From Lasioglossum baleicum (Eukaryota; Arthropoda; Insecta; Hymenoptera; Halictidae), in assembly GCF_051020765.1 (NCBI RefSeq), contig NC_134932.1:2914001-2978000 (forward strand): DNA of 64,000 nucleotides, read 5' to 3'. This document shows, piece after piece, positions 1 through 11,522 of this stretch. Within the stretch, counting starts at the first letter, position 1; every line of letters begins with the position of its first letter. The position numbers and the translations under genes were made by a program. The notes under the pieces were generated by a model. The model was not told the origin of the DNA. It searched no databases and saw nothing but the letters and a program-made list of their open reading frames with translations.

Positions 1-11
1 GGAAAAAGATT

Positions 12-2929
12 ATGGGTGTAAAACCGCCCAAAAAACCACACGTGGGTGACGAAGACTATAGTACCAAATTCCCAATATGGGATAAGTGGGATGATGATAA
101 TGCAACAGCACGAACAATAATGATAAATACTATGAGCGAGGCACAGTTAATGAAGTATAGCAACGAGAAAAATGCAGAGATGTTGTGGAACATGATAAAA
201 TTCAACATGGCGGCTGAAACGGAACAGTTAAAAACTAAATCCTTGAGCGAGTTAACTAACCTCAAAATGAAAAAGGAAGAACACGTGGACGATTACATAA
301 ATCGAGCTGAAGGCTTGAGGAATCAATGTAAGCAACTGGGTAAAAATATTGAGGAATTTGAATTAGAAATGTATCTGTTAAAGGGTTTGAGAGCAGAATT
401 TGAGCCAAATGTGAGAATCCTAGAAAGCCAGGCAAATGTTTCTATCAACGACGTGAGATACGCTCTCAAACAGGAAGAAAATAGAAAAGAGAAGAAACGA
501 AACGAAAAAGTGATCTCGGAGAGAGAGAACGTGCGAAAAGTAAAAGAGAACAGAATAGGAGAGATAAAATGCTTCAACTGTGGTAAGAGAGGACATTTCG
601 CTGATCAATGTTATGCGAAACAGAAATGTTTCAACTGTTATGGTCATGGACACGTTGCAGAGGAATGCAAGAAACCGAAACCGATGACACAGTGGAGAGG
701 AAGAGGCAATAGAGGGAACTACCAAATAAACGACAGAGGAAGAGGATACGTAAGGAGAGGAACAGCGACGAGACCAAATGAGACTGTCATGAGTGTAAAA
801 GAGAGTATGAGAGAAAATATTTATGAAAGTGATAAAGTGAGTTTGAGTGACACAAATAGAAGCTACAGTAAAAATAGATATAAAAATGACTATAGCAATA
901 TAGGTAGGGAATGGCTTCTAGACTCGGGATCAACAAGCCACATGGCGAGTGAAATTGACATTTTTGAGACATTAAGAAGCGATAATAGGGAAATAACTGT
1001 AGCAGACAAAGAGGGGAGAAAAATAAATTCGAGAGGGATAGGAGAGGTGGTACTAGACCAAACAAATGAAAAAGGTAGGATCAGGTTATCAAATGTATTG
1101 TGCGTTCCCGATTTAAATTCAAATTTGCTGTCAGTAGCAAAAATTACTGATAAAGGGTTTAAGGTGAAATTTGATAGGGAAGGTGCTGTTGTATACAGAG
1201 AAAACAGTGGAGTGTACATGAAGGCTAAACGTAAGGGTAATGAGTATTACGTTCCAGGAAAAATAGCGAGTGGTGAAAAAGCGGCTGTCTCCAAGGATAA
1301 AAATGCGTGGCATAGAAGACTAGGACACGTCAACGAAAGACTGATCCAAGAGATGATGAAGGAAGAATTGGTGAACGGGATGGTAGAAACTGAGAAATTG
1401 AACAGACAATGTGATTCATGTGTCGAAGGAAAAGCACATAGAAAGACACATCATGGGCTCGAAACAAAGAGAACGGTAAGAATAATGGATTTGTGGCATA
1501 TTGACTTGATAGGACCAGTTAGACCGTCCACTATGGGAGGCAAATTATATATCTTAACCGTGGTAGACGATTATTCAAGATTTATTTTTGTAGAATTGCT
1601 GCGAGAAAAGAGCGAAACAAAAGAAAAATTGAAGAAATTAATAATACAAAAGGAGAACGAGACAGGAATGAAGTTAAAAGCTGTAAGATCCGACAACGGA
1701 GGAGAATTCGTCGACAACGACCTAAATGAATGGATGGAAGATAAAGGAATTAAACATGAATTCAGTCCACCATGGACACCACAGTGCAATGGACTAGTGG
1801 AAAGGACGAATAGAACTATTATTGAGATGACGAGGTCGATGATATCAGACTCGAAAATACCTATGAGCTTCTGGGGAGAAGCAGTGTGCACCGCAGTACA
1901 TATAAAGAATAGAATTAAGTCGTCAGTTCATGGTAGAACACCATACGAATTATGGAAAGGTAGAAAACCAAACATTAAATATATGAAAAGATTCGGATGT
2001 GTCGCTTACGCACTGGAAAAGGGTGTTAAAAGAAGAAAGTTTGAATCAAAAACTAATAGAGGAATTTTTGTAGGATATGCGACAAATAATACGTACAGAA
2101 TCTACTTACCAAAAACAAAAAGGATTTTATGTGATTGCGACGTCAAATTTGATGAAGAAAAAAATTGGACCGACATATTAAACGAGAAGGAAATGGAGGA
2201 AATAAATGAAGATGAACAAAAGATAATAGATTTAACTATTATGGGATTAGACGATAAAAACGAAAATGAAGAGAGAGAAAAAGAAAGAGATATAGAAGAC
2301 AACTCGAGAGAGAATAACGAAGAAAGAGATGAAGAGGAAAGAGATGAGGAAGACACAAGAAGGGACGAAGTGATAGATGAAGAAGAAACTCAAGACAACA
2401 ACAGTGACAATGAAAGAGAAGAAACACCAAAAAAGGGAGGAAGACCAAAAGGATTAACAAGAGAAGTGATACTGGTTCGCGAACATTTAGAGAGAGAGAA
2501 ACAAGACAGAGAAGCAGAAGAAAATAATTTAAGGAGATCATCAAGAGTGAAAAGTAAAAACTCTGCAATGCTCGTAACTACTAGAGAAATACCAAGGAAT
2601 GTTGAAGAGGCTAAGAATTCGGATCAGTGGATCAATTGGAAAATTGCTATGGACGAGGAGATACAATGCATGAAGAAACACAGAGTATGGGACATAGTGC
2701 AACAACCGAAAGAAAAAAATGTGATAAATAATAAATGGGTATATAGCATAAAAGAGGACCCAAACACGAAAAGGTTGAGATACAAAGCTCGACTAGTAGC
2801 TATTGGATGTGCACAACGTCCAGGTTATGATTTTGACGAGACCTTTGCACCAGTGGCACGATCAGAATCCATGAGATTAATTTTCAGCATAGCTGCAGAA
2901 AAAGGAAGAAAAATAAAAATGTATGATGT
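12..2929 (+). CDS. Copia gag-protease-integrase-RT polyprotein, N-terminal part
   Basis: Makes the capsid protein and the protease, integrase and start of RT of a Copia element. Seen in order: a gag region (about residues 1-170); two CX2CX4HX4C zinc knuckles (about 187-200 and 206-219); a protease core with DSGS near residue 303; an integrase HHCC zinc finger from about 433; and the integrase core with D near 497, D in SDNGG near 560 and E in VERTN near 596, which is D-35-E spacing. An acidic linker follows, then the start of RT with the KWVY and ETFAPV motifs. The ORF formally runs to 3023, but its last 30 or so codons belong to the inserted LTR. The first ATG is near the window edge, so the true start may be upstream. 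Confidence 0.93.
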
Positions 2930-4227
2930 TGTAACGGTGGTCGGTTCCGACGGTAATCGGAATCGTCGCGATGCTGACCCCTCAGTGTTTGGACAGCTCG
3001 TCGGACCAAGGTTCGTTAGCTGACGAGGGGAGTCGGCCGGTGCGGGAAGACGAGGTGCGAAGGTTCGGAAAGAATTCGGAAACAACGGTTACGTTAAATG
3101 ACGTACTATATTTAGAGGCTGTAAACGAAGGTACATGTATAAACAGTGCTGCTGTTTTAGACGCGACGGGGTTGCCGGGTTGCAGCGTGTATGCGTGAAT
3201 CGGGGCGGTGCACGGCGGGCATCGCGGTAGAATAATTCGGGCGGTGAACGATTATTAGCGGCGCGAATTCCGGTGGTTCGGCGGAGCGGAACGGTTTATC
3301 GGAACTCGGTGGCTTCGGCGGTAGCGGCGGGGCGTTCGGTGAGTCGGCGGGACCGGCGGTGGTCGTCGGAGATTTCGGTGTCTCGGTGGAATCGGCGGGT
3401 GACTCAGTGGAGTGGTGGATCGGAAGGGTGCAACGGTGTAATTTTCGACGGCTCGGCGAAGTGAATGTCAGCGCGGGGAGTTTGACGGCTCGGCGGACGG
3501 ATGTCGGAGTGGCAGTCTCGGCGGCTCGGCGAAACAGAGGTCGGAGTGCAGGTTTCGACGGTTCGGTGGAAGTTTCGGCGGCTCGGCGAAACGGACTTCG
3601 GTGTGGAGGTTTCGACGGCTCGGCGAAACAGGCTGTTAGTGCGGGAGTCTCGACGGCTCGGCGAGACGGACTTTGGTGTGGAGGTTTCGGCGGCTCGGCG
3701 AAACGGGTTTTGTGGTGTGTAGGTTTCGACGGCTCGGCGAAACAGGCTTTTGGTGCGGGAGTCTCGACGGCTCGGCGAGACGGACTTTGGTGTGGAGGTT
3801 TCGGCGGCTCGGCGAAACGGGTTTTGTGGTGTGGGAGTCTCGACGGCTCGGCGAAACGGATTTCGGTGAGGATGTTTCGACGGCTCGGCGAAACGGATTT
3901 CGGTGAGGATATTTCGACGGCTCGGCGAAATGGATTTCGGTGAGGATACTCACCCTGGACAGGAGGTGTGTCGGCTTCCTAGTGATCGCTGTGACGGCTC
4001 GTCTCAGGCAGGACTACAGGAGCGGAGTCTAGAATACTTCTAGACGGAATGCGGTAATTTGTCTTATTTGCCGCGGCTTATATATTATTAACATCGTGGT
4101 GAGGGTTGGTGGTGCGGTAGAGGGTTCGTACTGTTTTCGGTACGTTTCGGTCGCGTCCGCCCTTGTTTTGGGGCTGTATTCGAAAAGAACCGTTGGTGAC
4201 AGGCCTGCTCGGTGCAGGTCTGTTACA
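2930..4227 (+). mobile_element. Solo LTR (family I, copy 1) inserted in Copia RT
   Basis: Begins TGTAACGG and ends GGTCTGTTACA, with a 4-bp duplication ATGT at 2926-2929 and 4228-4231. Taking out the insert plus one ATGT returns the Copia RT frame with no base gained or lost, which fixes the ends. It is about 1.3 kb and GC-rich, with no gag or pol. The 3' terminal 30 bases, with a short GCCTGC/GCAGG(T/C) inverted repeat, recur at 57801-57830 and, reversed, at 60202-60235, so three copies lie in the window. Confidence 0.88.
3430..3945. repeat. GC-rich minisatellite inside the family I LTR
   Basis: Tandem degenerate copies built on the core CGGCTCGGCGAAACGG, joined by variable GGTTTCGG, GGAGTCTCGA or GTGAGGAT linkers; spacing is roughly 30 to 60 bases. 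Open frames on both strands here (repeated RRLGET or DGSAK peptides) follow from a repeat without stop codons and are not evidence of a gene. The other two family I copies lack an array this regular. Confidence 0.8.
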
Positions 4228-4231
4228 ATGT

Positions 4232-5426
4232 AAGAACTGCTTTCCTACATGGAAAATTAGATAACGAGTTATACATGAGAACGCCTGCAGGATACCAGTA
4301 TGGAAAGGACACAGTATGCAAACTACAAAAAAGCATTTACGGATTAAAACAAGCAGGAAAATGTTGGAACGATTACATGACGGAAGAACTGAAAAGAACA
4401 GGACTATCACAATCAAGAGAGGATCCATGTGTGTTTTATAAGAGAGAAGGGCAAAAATTTTTGTTTTGTTGTATTCATGTAGACGATATGGTAGTAGTAT
4501 CTAGTGATGACGAAATAGAACAATACTACATGAGAAAAATTAGTGAAAAAATAGATATTAAAGATATAGGTATTGCGAAAAATGTTTTAGGGCTACAAGT
4601 AGAACATGAAGAAGAGAAGATCTATGTACACCAAAGAGACTATGTAGAAAAATTGTTAAAAATGTATGGGATGAATGAGTGTAACAGCGTATCGACTCCG
4701 ATAGACGTTAATGTAAAATTAGATAACGATGAAAACTCTAACAAATGTAACGAGAAAGATTTCCAAGAACTAGTTGGTAGATTAATGTTTTTGAGTGTAA
4801 ACACGCGACCAGATATAGCCTATGCAATAACATGCTTATCACAATTTAACAATAATCCCAAAGAATTACACATGAATAGCTTAAAAAGAGTGTTAAGATA
4901 TTTGAGAGGTACAATCGATTACAGATTATGTTTTGGAAAAAAGAATACAAGAAATAGAATAGATTGTGATACGGATGCTTCATGGGATGCAACCAAAGAT
5001 GCGAAATCATTTACAGGTCTATTAGTTTATAGAAATGGTGATCTAATACACTGGAGGAGTAAAAAACAATCTATTGTAGCACTATCTTCTACTCAAAGTG
5101 AATTAGAGGCAATGACTGAGGGTGTGAAAGAAGTAATTTGGCTAGACAGGCTAATAAAAGAAATAACTGGACAAGTAGAAATAGTTAAAGAAATTAAATG
5201 CGATAGTTTAAATGTAGTGAAGCTAGCAAATGGAGGAAACTTTAAAGCTAGATCTAAACTGTTAAATAGAAGGTGCTGTTTCGTAAAGGAAAATGTAAAG
5301 AAAAATAATATATGTATAACACATGTACGTAGCGAAAACATGCGAGCGGATTACTTAACTAAAGCTTTGAGCGGACCAAAGTTCTTTAAAAATATTAAAA
5401 ATGTCTTAGAGGTAAATAATCAATAA
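4232..5426 (+). CDS. Copia RT (C-terminal part) and RNase H
   Basis: Continues the Copia polyprotein after the insertion; the ORF extends formally from 4212, but bases up to 4227 belong to the LTR and 4228-4231 are the duplication. Seen: the RT segment with GKLDNELYM and IYGLKQAG, the catalytic HVDDM box (YVDD-type, the usual Y replaced by H) near 4476, then RNase H with TDASW near 4973 and STQSELEA near 5090. It ends at a TAA just before the purine tract and 3' LTR. No start codon of its own is expected. The enzyme would copy element RNA into DNA inside the virus-like particle. Confidence 0.92.
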
Positions 5427-5440
5427 AAACAAGAGGGGAG

Positions 5441-5733
5441 TGTGTGTGTGTAATTGTTTTTATTGTGTGTGTGTGTGTTGAGCGAAGAAGGTTCTGGAGT
5501 GAATACGTGAGAGAGAGATGGAGCGTGAGAGAGAGATGGAGCGTGAGCGAGCAGGAAAGTAGTGGGAATGGAACGACGTAGTACAGAGTGTGAAACGTAA
5601 GAGAGAGTATGTAACCCAGAGTGAAAGTACCTAACCTAGAAGCGAACACGTGGTTGTAGGAGGTTCAAACTGTTTAATAAACATTATTGTTATTGTTTAA
5701 CTTCTTTTCAAATTATCTTATCACGATCCAACA
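5441..5733 (+). repeat. Copia 3' LTR
   Basis: Follows a purine-rich tract (AAGAGGGGAG) after the RNase H stop. Starts in TGTGTGTGTG and ends CCAACA, so TG...CA termini, about 293 bp. Contains a (TG)n tract, GAGAGAGATGGAGCG direct repeats and an AATAAA at about 5673. The right end is placed where the neighbouring MITE begins. Confidence 0.72.
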
Positions 5734-6031
5734 CAGGTAATCCTGAAAATTTGTGATTGTGAATTTTTAACATCTACGCAAATACTTGTGAGATTTAAAA
5801 CGAAAAACGTGGGGCGCAAGATAATAGTAAGGAGTGTAGAGAGTAGAAGCCGTTGAGAAATCTCACACAACAGTTCATATCATTTGCGAAGCAATAAAAT
5901 TTTTAGTAATTTAGGTGAACTATTCATGCATCAATTATCTATTGCATGCGCCCCACGTTTTTCGTTTTAAATCTCACAAGTATTTGCGTAGATGTTAAAA
6001 ATTCACAATCACAAATTTTCAGGATTACCTG
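5734..6031. mobile_element. 298-bp MITE with about 84-bp terminal inverted repeats
   Basis: Left arm 5734-5817 starts CAGGTAATCCTGAAAA and is matched in reverse by 5948-6031, nearly without mismatch. The 130-bp centre is AT-rich with no coding capacity. It abuts the Copia LTR directly. I could not find a clear target duplication, so the superfamily is open. Confidence 0.75.
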
Positions 6032-6238
6032 TACGTGGTTAGGAATCTGTACGGGGCTAGGAAAAATTATTTTAGTCCATTTTAAAAACGTGGTATTTTT
6101 AAAAAATTTATTTTTATTTAAATAATTATTTATTATTTCTATGCAGTTATTTGTGGTTTTCGACGACGTATTCAAATCTGCATAATAATAATATACAAAT
6201 ATCGGCGTACACATACTGATTATACATATACATATTGC

Positions 6239-6780
6239 GACGTTGTCCCTTTTTCGAGCAGTTTTATGGCCGACGAAAACGGTCAACCCCGGGATTTTAT
6301 AGGCGCTGAGGCCGGGCCGTGAGCGGCCGTGCGGACACGGTCCTCCCGGTGCAAAGGCGATTTTCTTAGGAGGCTCAAATAGACTACGCGACACAAGTTC
6401 GGGCGCCAGGTATTAGAAAATCCCACGCGAAACACGACAAGCTTCTCGTGCTCGGTGAAGCCGACGGAATAGGCTCTACTCATTTAATGGTCGTCAAATA
6501 AAATATACAGGTGAGCGGCCACGAGGCCGCGAACCGGAACCCCCGCTCTCCTTGTACACTTTTGCGAAAGATGGTCGCTCGCCGAGCGTGTTAGTCGATC
6601 TTAATTTTATCGCGGAAGTACGGTACTACGGTACAATATTCAATCCTCGTCGATACGAGATTCCGCGAGACGCGGATGAACGGCGTAATTTCGAAGACTG
6701 TCGCGAAAGTTGTATACAAGACGAAATTCACTACGTGCGATGAACAATCCGCGGCCGTACGCGTTCGACGGGACGAGTAG
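6239..6780 (+). repeat. LTR-like fragment related to the element at 53680
   Basis: From TGTCCC at about 6239 the sequence follows the start of the 1.7-kb insertion at 53680: shared blocks include a CCGGG-TATTTA/TTTATA-GGCG box, GCCGGGCCG and GTTCGGGCGCCAGG followed by CCACGCGAA. The GTTCGGGCGCCA block resembles the 3' end of tRNA-Lys but also sits inside the LTR-like unit at 53.8 kb, so I do not call it a primer site. The right end is unclear because a palindrome follows. Confidence 0.5.
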
Positions 6781-6990
6781 ATTCGCTGTTTGCTTCAAAA
6801 GTCGTTCTTTTACGTTTCCGAGCAATGATTTTACAATATTCGGCTGCATGTTGCCCGTCGCATGTTGCCCGTCAGATGGCGCTGCAGTCACGCCGGCGTA
6901 CTAGCCTCTACGACGGGCAACATGCAGCCGAATATTGCAAAATCATTGCTCGGAAACGTAAAAGAACGACTTTTGAAGCAAACAGCGAAC
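6781..6990. repeat. 80-bp inverted repeat (palindrome)
   Basis: 6781-6861 and 6911-6990 are reverse complements with few mismatches (CTGTTTGCTTCAAAAGTCG and so on). The 50-bp loop repeats CATGTTGCCCGTC. A cruciform or hairpin transcript is possible; no ORF of note. Confidence 0.75.
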
Positions 6991-7179
6991 TAGATTGATC
7001 TTTCATCTAGCGATTTTGACTAATAAAAACCCCCGTCTTTGCATTATCGAGAAATCAGAAGGCATTTCTCTGATCCTAGCAATTCTCGCGTACGTATACG
7101 TGGTCTAGCGGTGTGTGAGTGCCCTCTAGCGGTGTGTGAGTGTTCACGCGCGACCGTCGTCTGCTAGGAGACGGCCCCC
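6991..7179. other. Spacer with a short duplicated motif
   Basis: No gene seen. Contains two adjacent copies of CTAGCGGTGTGTGAGTG (about 7108-7142) just before the TTAA that bounds the large foldback element. Confidence 0.4.
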
Positions 7180-7960
7180 TTAACGAAAAACACGGACCAA
7201 TCACAGCGCGACCTAGACGCGCGATGGCACGTTCAGCCCGGCGCGCCGGGAGACGAGCGTGGTGTAACGCCGCCGCGATGCCGTAACGAACAAGAGTTTC
7301 TCGAGATTATGTGAATCCTCCCCGATTTGGATGAGCTTTGGATATGTTGTCAAGACCATGATTCTGAACAACATTTCCCTTTACAGTTTTTGTCGGCCGG
7401 CTTTAGTTTACGAGATACATAATTGTAAAAACTTGTAATTGTAAATCGATCGATGTACTATCTCTACCCGATTTGGATGAGCTTTGGATATGTTGTCAAG
7501 ACCATGATTCTGAACAACATTACCCTTTACAGTTTTTGTCGGTCGGAAGAACTTTACTTGTCAATTCATATGGGTGGATCTCTTTACCCGACTTACGGCA
7601 ACGTTACCCGAACGAGAGAAGAAGCACAGAAACTGATTGTATTAAAAACTCACTTATTCAGCCGTAAATCCATTTGCTGCTTCGAAATGTGTGTCACTGG
7701 GTCACTCGGTGACGAACTGCACAGATGTCTTCAGGTATACGACAGTACCGAAAGCTAAGGGACGTACGGCCAGGTCGACGAACTGCACAGCCGGTGGTAG
7801 AAGGCCTAAGGGATGCGCGGTCAAGTCGACGATTCAGAATTTCACTTTCACTTTCGAATCGATAAATAATTTGTATCTTTATTTCACACAGATGCCTTGA
7901 AATTTTTCCACACTCACAATCACTGTTCACATTTGTCAACACATAGTTATGCACTAATAA

Positions 7961-9025
7961 CACTGCCCAACAGCCAAAAAGTATTTCGATTCCCACTATG
8001 CGATTCTTGTAGAGTTTTCCGCGCTGATTCCGAATCTGGTTTTAATTTTTTTCCTATACGTCCAGTTTTTGAGAAAATGGAGTTTAAAAAAAATACATAT
8101 TTTTCAACTTTAAACAAATATTGCGATGTTATTATAAAAGATATTGAATTGTTCTTTACAGCAAAAGATTCTGTAGACTTTCCCGAATACAGTGATATCC
8201 AATATTAATACATTATGATTATTTAAACATGTTTAAACAATGATTAAAGACGAAGATGCACCACTTTTGCACCAATTTTTGCGGATATTTTCGAATTTAT
8301 CTCAAAAAATAAAGGTCCAGCGAAAAATTGAACTATACAACGCGAAAGAGCAGGCTTTTATCTTGAGAAACCCCCCTGTGAAGTTTGCATGGTCAGCGTT
8401 TTTTTCGAACCAGAAAGCAAAATATCTTCGCGCGACATGAGTTTCCGCCAGTGGCGCTCGGGACGGGATACAGCGCAGCGACGCGATACGGAGCGGCGAA
8501 CGACCGTTCTGGTGGTGAGCGCCACTGGTGACAACTCATGTCGGGGGCGAAGATATTTTGCTTTCTGGTTCGAAAAAACGTCGACCATGCAAACTTCACA
8601 CGGGGGTTTCTCAAGATAAAAGTCTGCTCTTTCGCGTGGTATAGTTTAATTTTTCGTTGGACCCTTATTTTTTGAGATAAATTCGAAAATATCCGCAAAA
8701 ATTGGTGCAAAAGTGGTGCATCTCCGTCTTTAATCATTGTTTAAACATGTTTAAACAATCATAATGTATTAATATTGGATATCACTGTATTCGGGAAAGT
8801 CTACAGAATCTTTTGCTGTAAAGAACAATTCAATATCTTTTATAATAACATCGCAATATTTGATTAAATTTGAAAAATATGTCTTTTTTTTAACTCCATT
8901 TTCTCAAAAACTGGACGTATAGGAAAAAAATTAAAACCAGATTCGGAATCAGCGCGGAAAACTCTACAAGAATCGCATAGTGGGAATCGAAATACTTTTA
9001 AAAAGTTGAAATTTGTTGGACAGTG
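7961..9025. mobile_element. CACTG foldback element, copy 1 (3-bp duplication TAA)
   Basis: Starts CACTGCCCAACAGCC and ends TTGGACAGTG, with TAA at 7958-7960 and 9026-9028. The arms of roughly 450 bp pair across a centre with GC-rich CATGAGTT/AACTCATG blocks. CACTR termini and 3-bp duplications are marks of the EnSpm/CACTA superfamily, so this is a non-autonomous relative by inference. A nearly identical copy lies at 50649-51697. Confidence 0.82.
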
Positions 9026-9026
9026 T

Positions 9027-9610
9027 AATAATTGCCATATCCCTTGTTGTTCCGTCGGTTTCGGGACGGGAAATTGCCGGAGAGGACGACGGGACGATTA
9101 CGAGAGAACTCTTAGACAACGGTTGACGAACTCGACTTTGACACGTATATTTCCACCAACTATATACACGACAGTATTTACACGTTACATACACGAACGC
9201 GTGGGCGCGGTATGCAAGTCACGCAGGGCGTGAATTGGGTTTTGCGGTAATCGCGTTGAGGGCTCGCGATTCTCCAAGACGATTGTCGGTTCTAAATGCG
9301 CTCGTTTCGACTAAGTACGTTCGACTTTCAAGTTCCACAACTCGGCGCGCATCGGTGCGCGGGGTGTATATATCACCGCCTTTCAGGCGCGGGGAAGGGG
9401 TGTCGCGGGGGACCCGCTGCCGAGCGGTTCGGCAACGATCGGCGAATTCGAATTGAAAACGCTCGGTGCGGACGACCGTTTTGTCGAGCGCACGCGTTTG
9501 TTTTGGGACCGCGGCGGTCCTTTCGGTCGCTCGGTCGATGCTCCCGCTTGTTGTCGGGCGCAGCCGACGGTTGAGCCCGAACACTTGTCCTGCTGCACAA
9601 ATCACAACAA
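9027..9610. other. GC-rich loop segment of the foldback, possible promoter
   Basis: No protein homology recognised. A TATATA box (GGGTGTATATATCACC, about 9361-9376) sits in otherwise CG-rich DNA, as in LTR promoters, but I found no TG...CA boundary with a duplication. ORFs on both strands look like CG-rich shadows. Confidence 0.35.
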
Positions 9611-9619
9611 TCAGGTAAT

Positions 9620-9838
9620 GCAATCACTAGACTGCGGATTTCATGCATTTGTAGCAAACATGAGTAGGTGCATTTTAAGACACTAGAGAGATTAAAATAA
9701 TTTCAAAACACCAATGTATTATTTTCAACTTCTTAAAACGATCACAGTAAGAATCAAATATCTGTCTGGCTCCTGTCCCTTGGAACAGCGGCAGCCAACT
9801 TTCATTTTATATAAAGATCCGCAGTCTAGTGATTAGAT
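9620..9838. mobile_element. Small MITE, TIR AATCACTAGACTGCGGAT
   Basis: 9620-9638 and about 9816-9836 are inverted copies of CACTAGACTGCGGAT. The unit is about 215 bp without coding capacity. The duplication is not clear. Confidence 0.6.
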
Positions 9839-10714
9839 TAAATAATCGTTTAATTAGTTTAAGCAATTATTATTAGTGCATAACTATGTATTGACAAATG
9901 TGAACAGTGATTGTGAGTGTGGAAAAATTTCAAGGCATCTGTGTGAAATAAACATACGAATTATTTATCGATTCGAAAGTGAAAGTGAAATTCTGGATCG
10001 TCGACTTGACCGCGCATCCCTTAGGCCTTCTACCAGCGGCTGTGCAGTTCGTCGACGTGGCCGTACGTCCCTTAGCTTTCGGTACTGTCGTATACCTGAA
10101 GACATCTGTGCAGTTCGTCACCGAGTGACCCAGTGACACACATTTCAAAGCAGCAAATGGATTTACGGCTGAATAAGTGAGTTTTTGATACAATCAGTTT
10201 CTGCTTCTTCCCTCGTTCGGGTAAAGTTGCCGTAAGTCGGGTAAAGAGATCCACCCATATGAATTGACAAGTAAAGTTCTTCCGACCGACAAAAACTGTA
10301 AAGGGTAATGTTGTTCAGCATCATGGTCTTGACAACATATCCAAAGCTCATCCAAATCGGGTAGAGATAGTACATCGATTGATTTACAATTACAAGTTTT
10401 TACAATTATGTATCTCGTAAACTAAAGCCGGCCGACAAAAACTGTAAAGGGAAATGTTCTTCAGAATCATGGTCTTGACAACATATCCAAAGCTCATCCA
10501 AATCGGGGAGGATTCACATAATCTCGAGAAACTCTTGTTCGTTACGGCATCGCGGTGTTACATCACGCTCGTCTCCCGGCGCGCCGGGCTGAACGTGCCA
10601 TCGCGCGTCTAGGTCGCGCTGTGATTGGTCCGTGTTTTTCGTTAATAACTCCTAAACAAAGAACCTCCCATTTCCCGGACTTGAAGGGGTTTTGGGACAC
10701 CCTGTATATTCATA

Positions 10715-10970
10715 TATATCATTCTCTTCTATTTTGTTATTCGAGCTTGCTCGCATTATTATTATATATATTCATATATGATATATTATTCTGTTCTATT
10801 TTGTTATTCGAGCTTGCTCGCATTATTATTATATATCCATATATATTATTCTGTTCTATTTTGCTATTCGAGCTTGCTCGCATTATTATTATATATTCAT
10901 ATATATTATTCTGTTGTATTTTGCTATTCGAGCTTGCTCGCATTATCATTATATATTCATATATATGTCG
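10715..10970. repeat. 60-bp minisatellite, four units
   Basis: Units contain ATTCGAGCTTGCTCGCATTA followed by an AT-rich ATATTCATATATATTATTCTG; the CGAGCTTGCTCG core recurs at about 10743, 10809, 10869 and 10929, so 66, 60 and 60 bases apart. The core is itself a hairpin (CGAGC-TT-GCTCG). The open frames here are repeat artefacts. Confidence 0.88.
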
Positions 10971-11520
10971 GGACATGACGGAAGCGACGCAACCCGTTGA
11001 CAGAGACGCGTAACGCTTGCTTATTGTAAAAGACAATTATGTTATCTCTTGGAATTATACGTCCGTGTAGGACTAAGTTTAGTTTTAAAAATGACGGTTT
11101 GGAGATTTCAGTTATGCGTTTACGGTCGAACGGCTGCGAGTCAGATGCTTGACCTTACCTTAGTAATTGCCCAGCAAAAAGGCAATAAAACGTTTCCCGT
11201 TTACCTGCATCCCTCATCGTGCGCGGCGCAAGGAGAGATGCGAGATAGGGTCCCTGGAAGGGATGGGCTGGGGCCTTGTTGAACGTGACCACGAGGGGCA
11301 GAATGTTTTTGGCTGCGCTACAGTGAAGAGCGTTTGATTTTGGTAGACAGCTAGTCGTCGCGAGTGGAAGCGAAAAGAGTCAGACGTATGATCGTGTAAG
11401 GAGATTCTGCCAGCCTCGTGGGCTCGTTGACGTGTCTCCCCGTTGCGCTACGGGTCGAGGGTTGTAGTGTTTAACGGTGATCGTTGTTTCCCGGTTCATT
11501 TAATTCCGCGCGTGCGAAGA
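10971..11520 (+). other. Leader of the Gypsy element, LTR not resolved
   Basis: Sequence before the gag start. It probably holds LTR and untranslated leader, but I could not define TG...CA ends or a convincing primer site. Confidence 0.3.
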
Positions 11521-11522
11521 CA

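Larger units (their letters stand above)
1..5733 (+). mobile_element. Ty1/Copia LTR retrotransposon, 5' end outside the window, split by a solo LTR
   Basis: Order seen: gag, protease, integrase and start of reverse transcriptase (12-2929), a 1298-bp insertion (2930-4227), the rest of RT plus RNase H (4232-5426), a purine-rich tract at about 5430-5440, and a 3' LTR (5441-5733). Integrase before RT is the Copia order. The 5' LTR lies beyond the left edge, so age and target duplication cannot be judged from here. Apart from the insertion the frames are open. Confidence 0.93.
7184..10641. mobile_element. 3.46-kb foldback element between TTAA sites
   Basis: The ends CGAAAAACACGGACCAATC and its reverse complement are flanked by TTAA at 7180-7183 and 10642-10645. 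The arms, about 780 bp each (7184-7960 and 9860-10641), match closely in reverse. Each arm also holds two direct copies of a block starting GATTTGGATGAGCTTTGG. The loop carries a nested CACTG foldback, a GC-rich segment and a small MITE. TTAA flanks suggest piggyBac-type integration, but the ends do not begin with CCC as usual, so the class is uncertain. No transposase gene. Confidence 0.72.

Noticed and set aside
2930..3023. Last codons of the long Copia ORF
   Set aside because: Read-through into the inserted LTR; Copia homology stops at 2929.
3359..3953. Open frames with repeated RRLGET or GSAK peptides
   Set aside because: Minisatellite inside a solo LTR; frames on both strands follow the repeat.
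5625..5640. Telomeric CCTAA-type repeat
   Set aside because: Only ACCTAACCTA is present, inside a Copia LTR.
6380..6400. tRNA-Lys primer binding site (GTTCGGGCGCCA reversed)
   Set aside because: The same block lies within the 53680-55385 LTR-type unit whose ends are set by a duplication, so it is internal to an LTR and not beside one.
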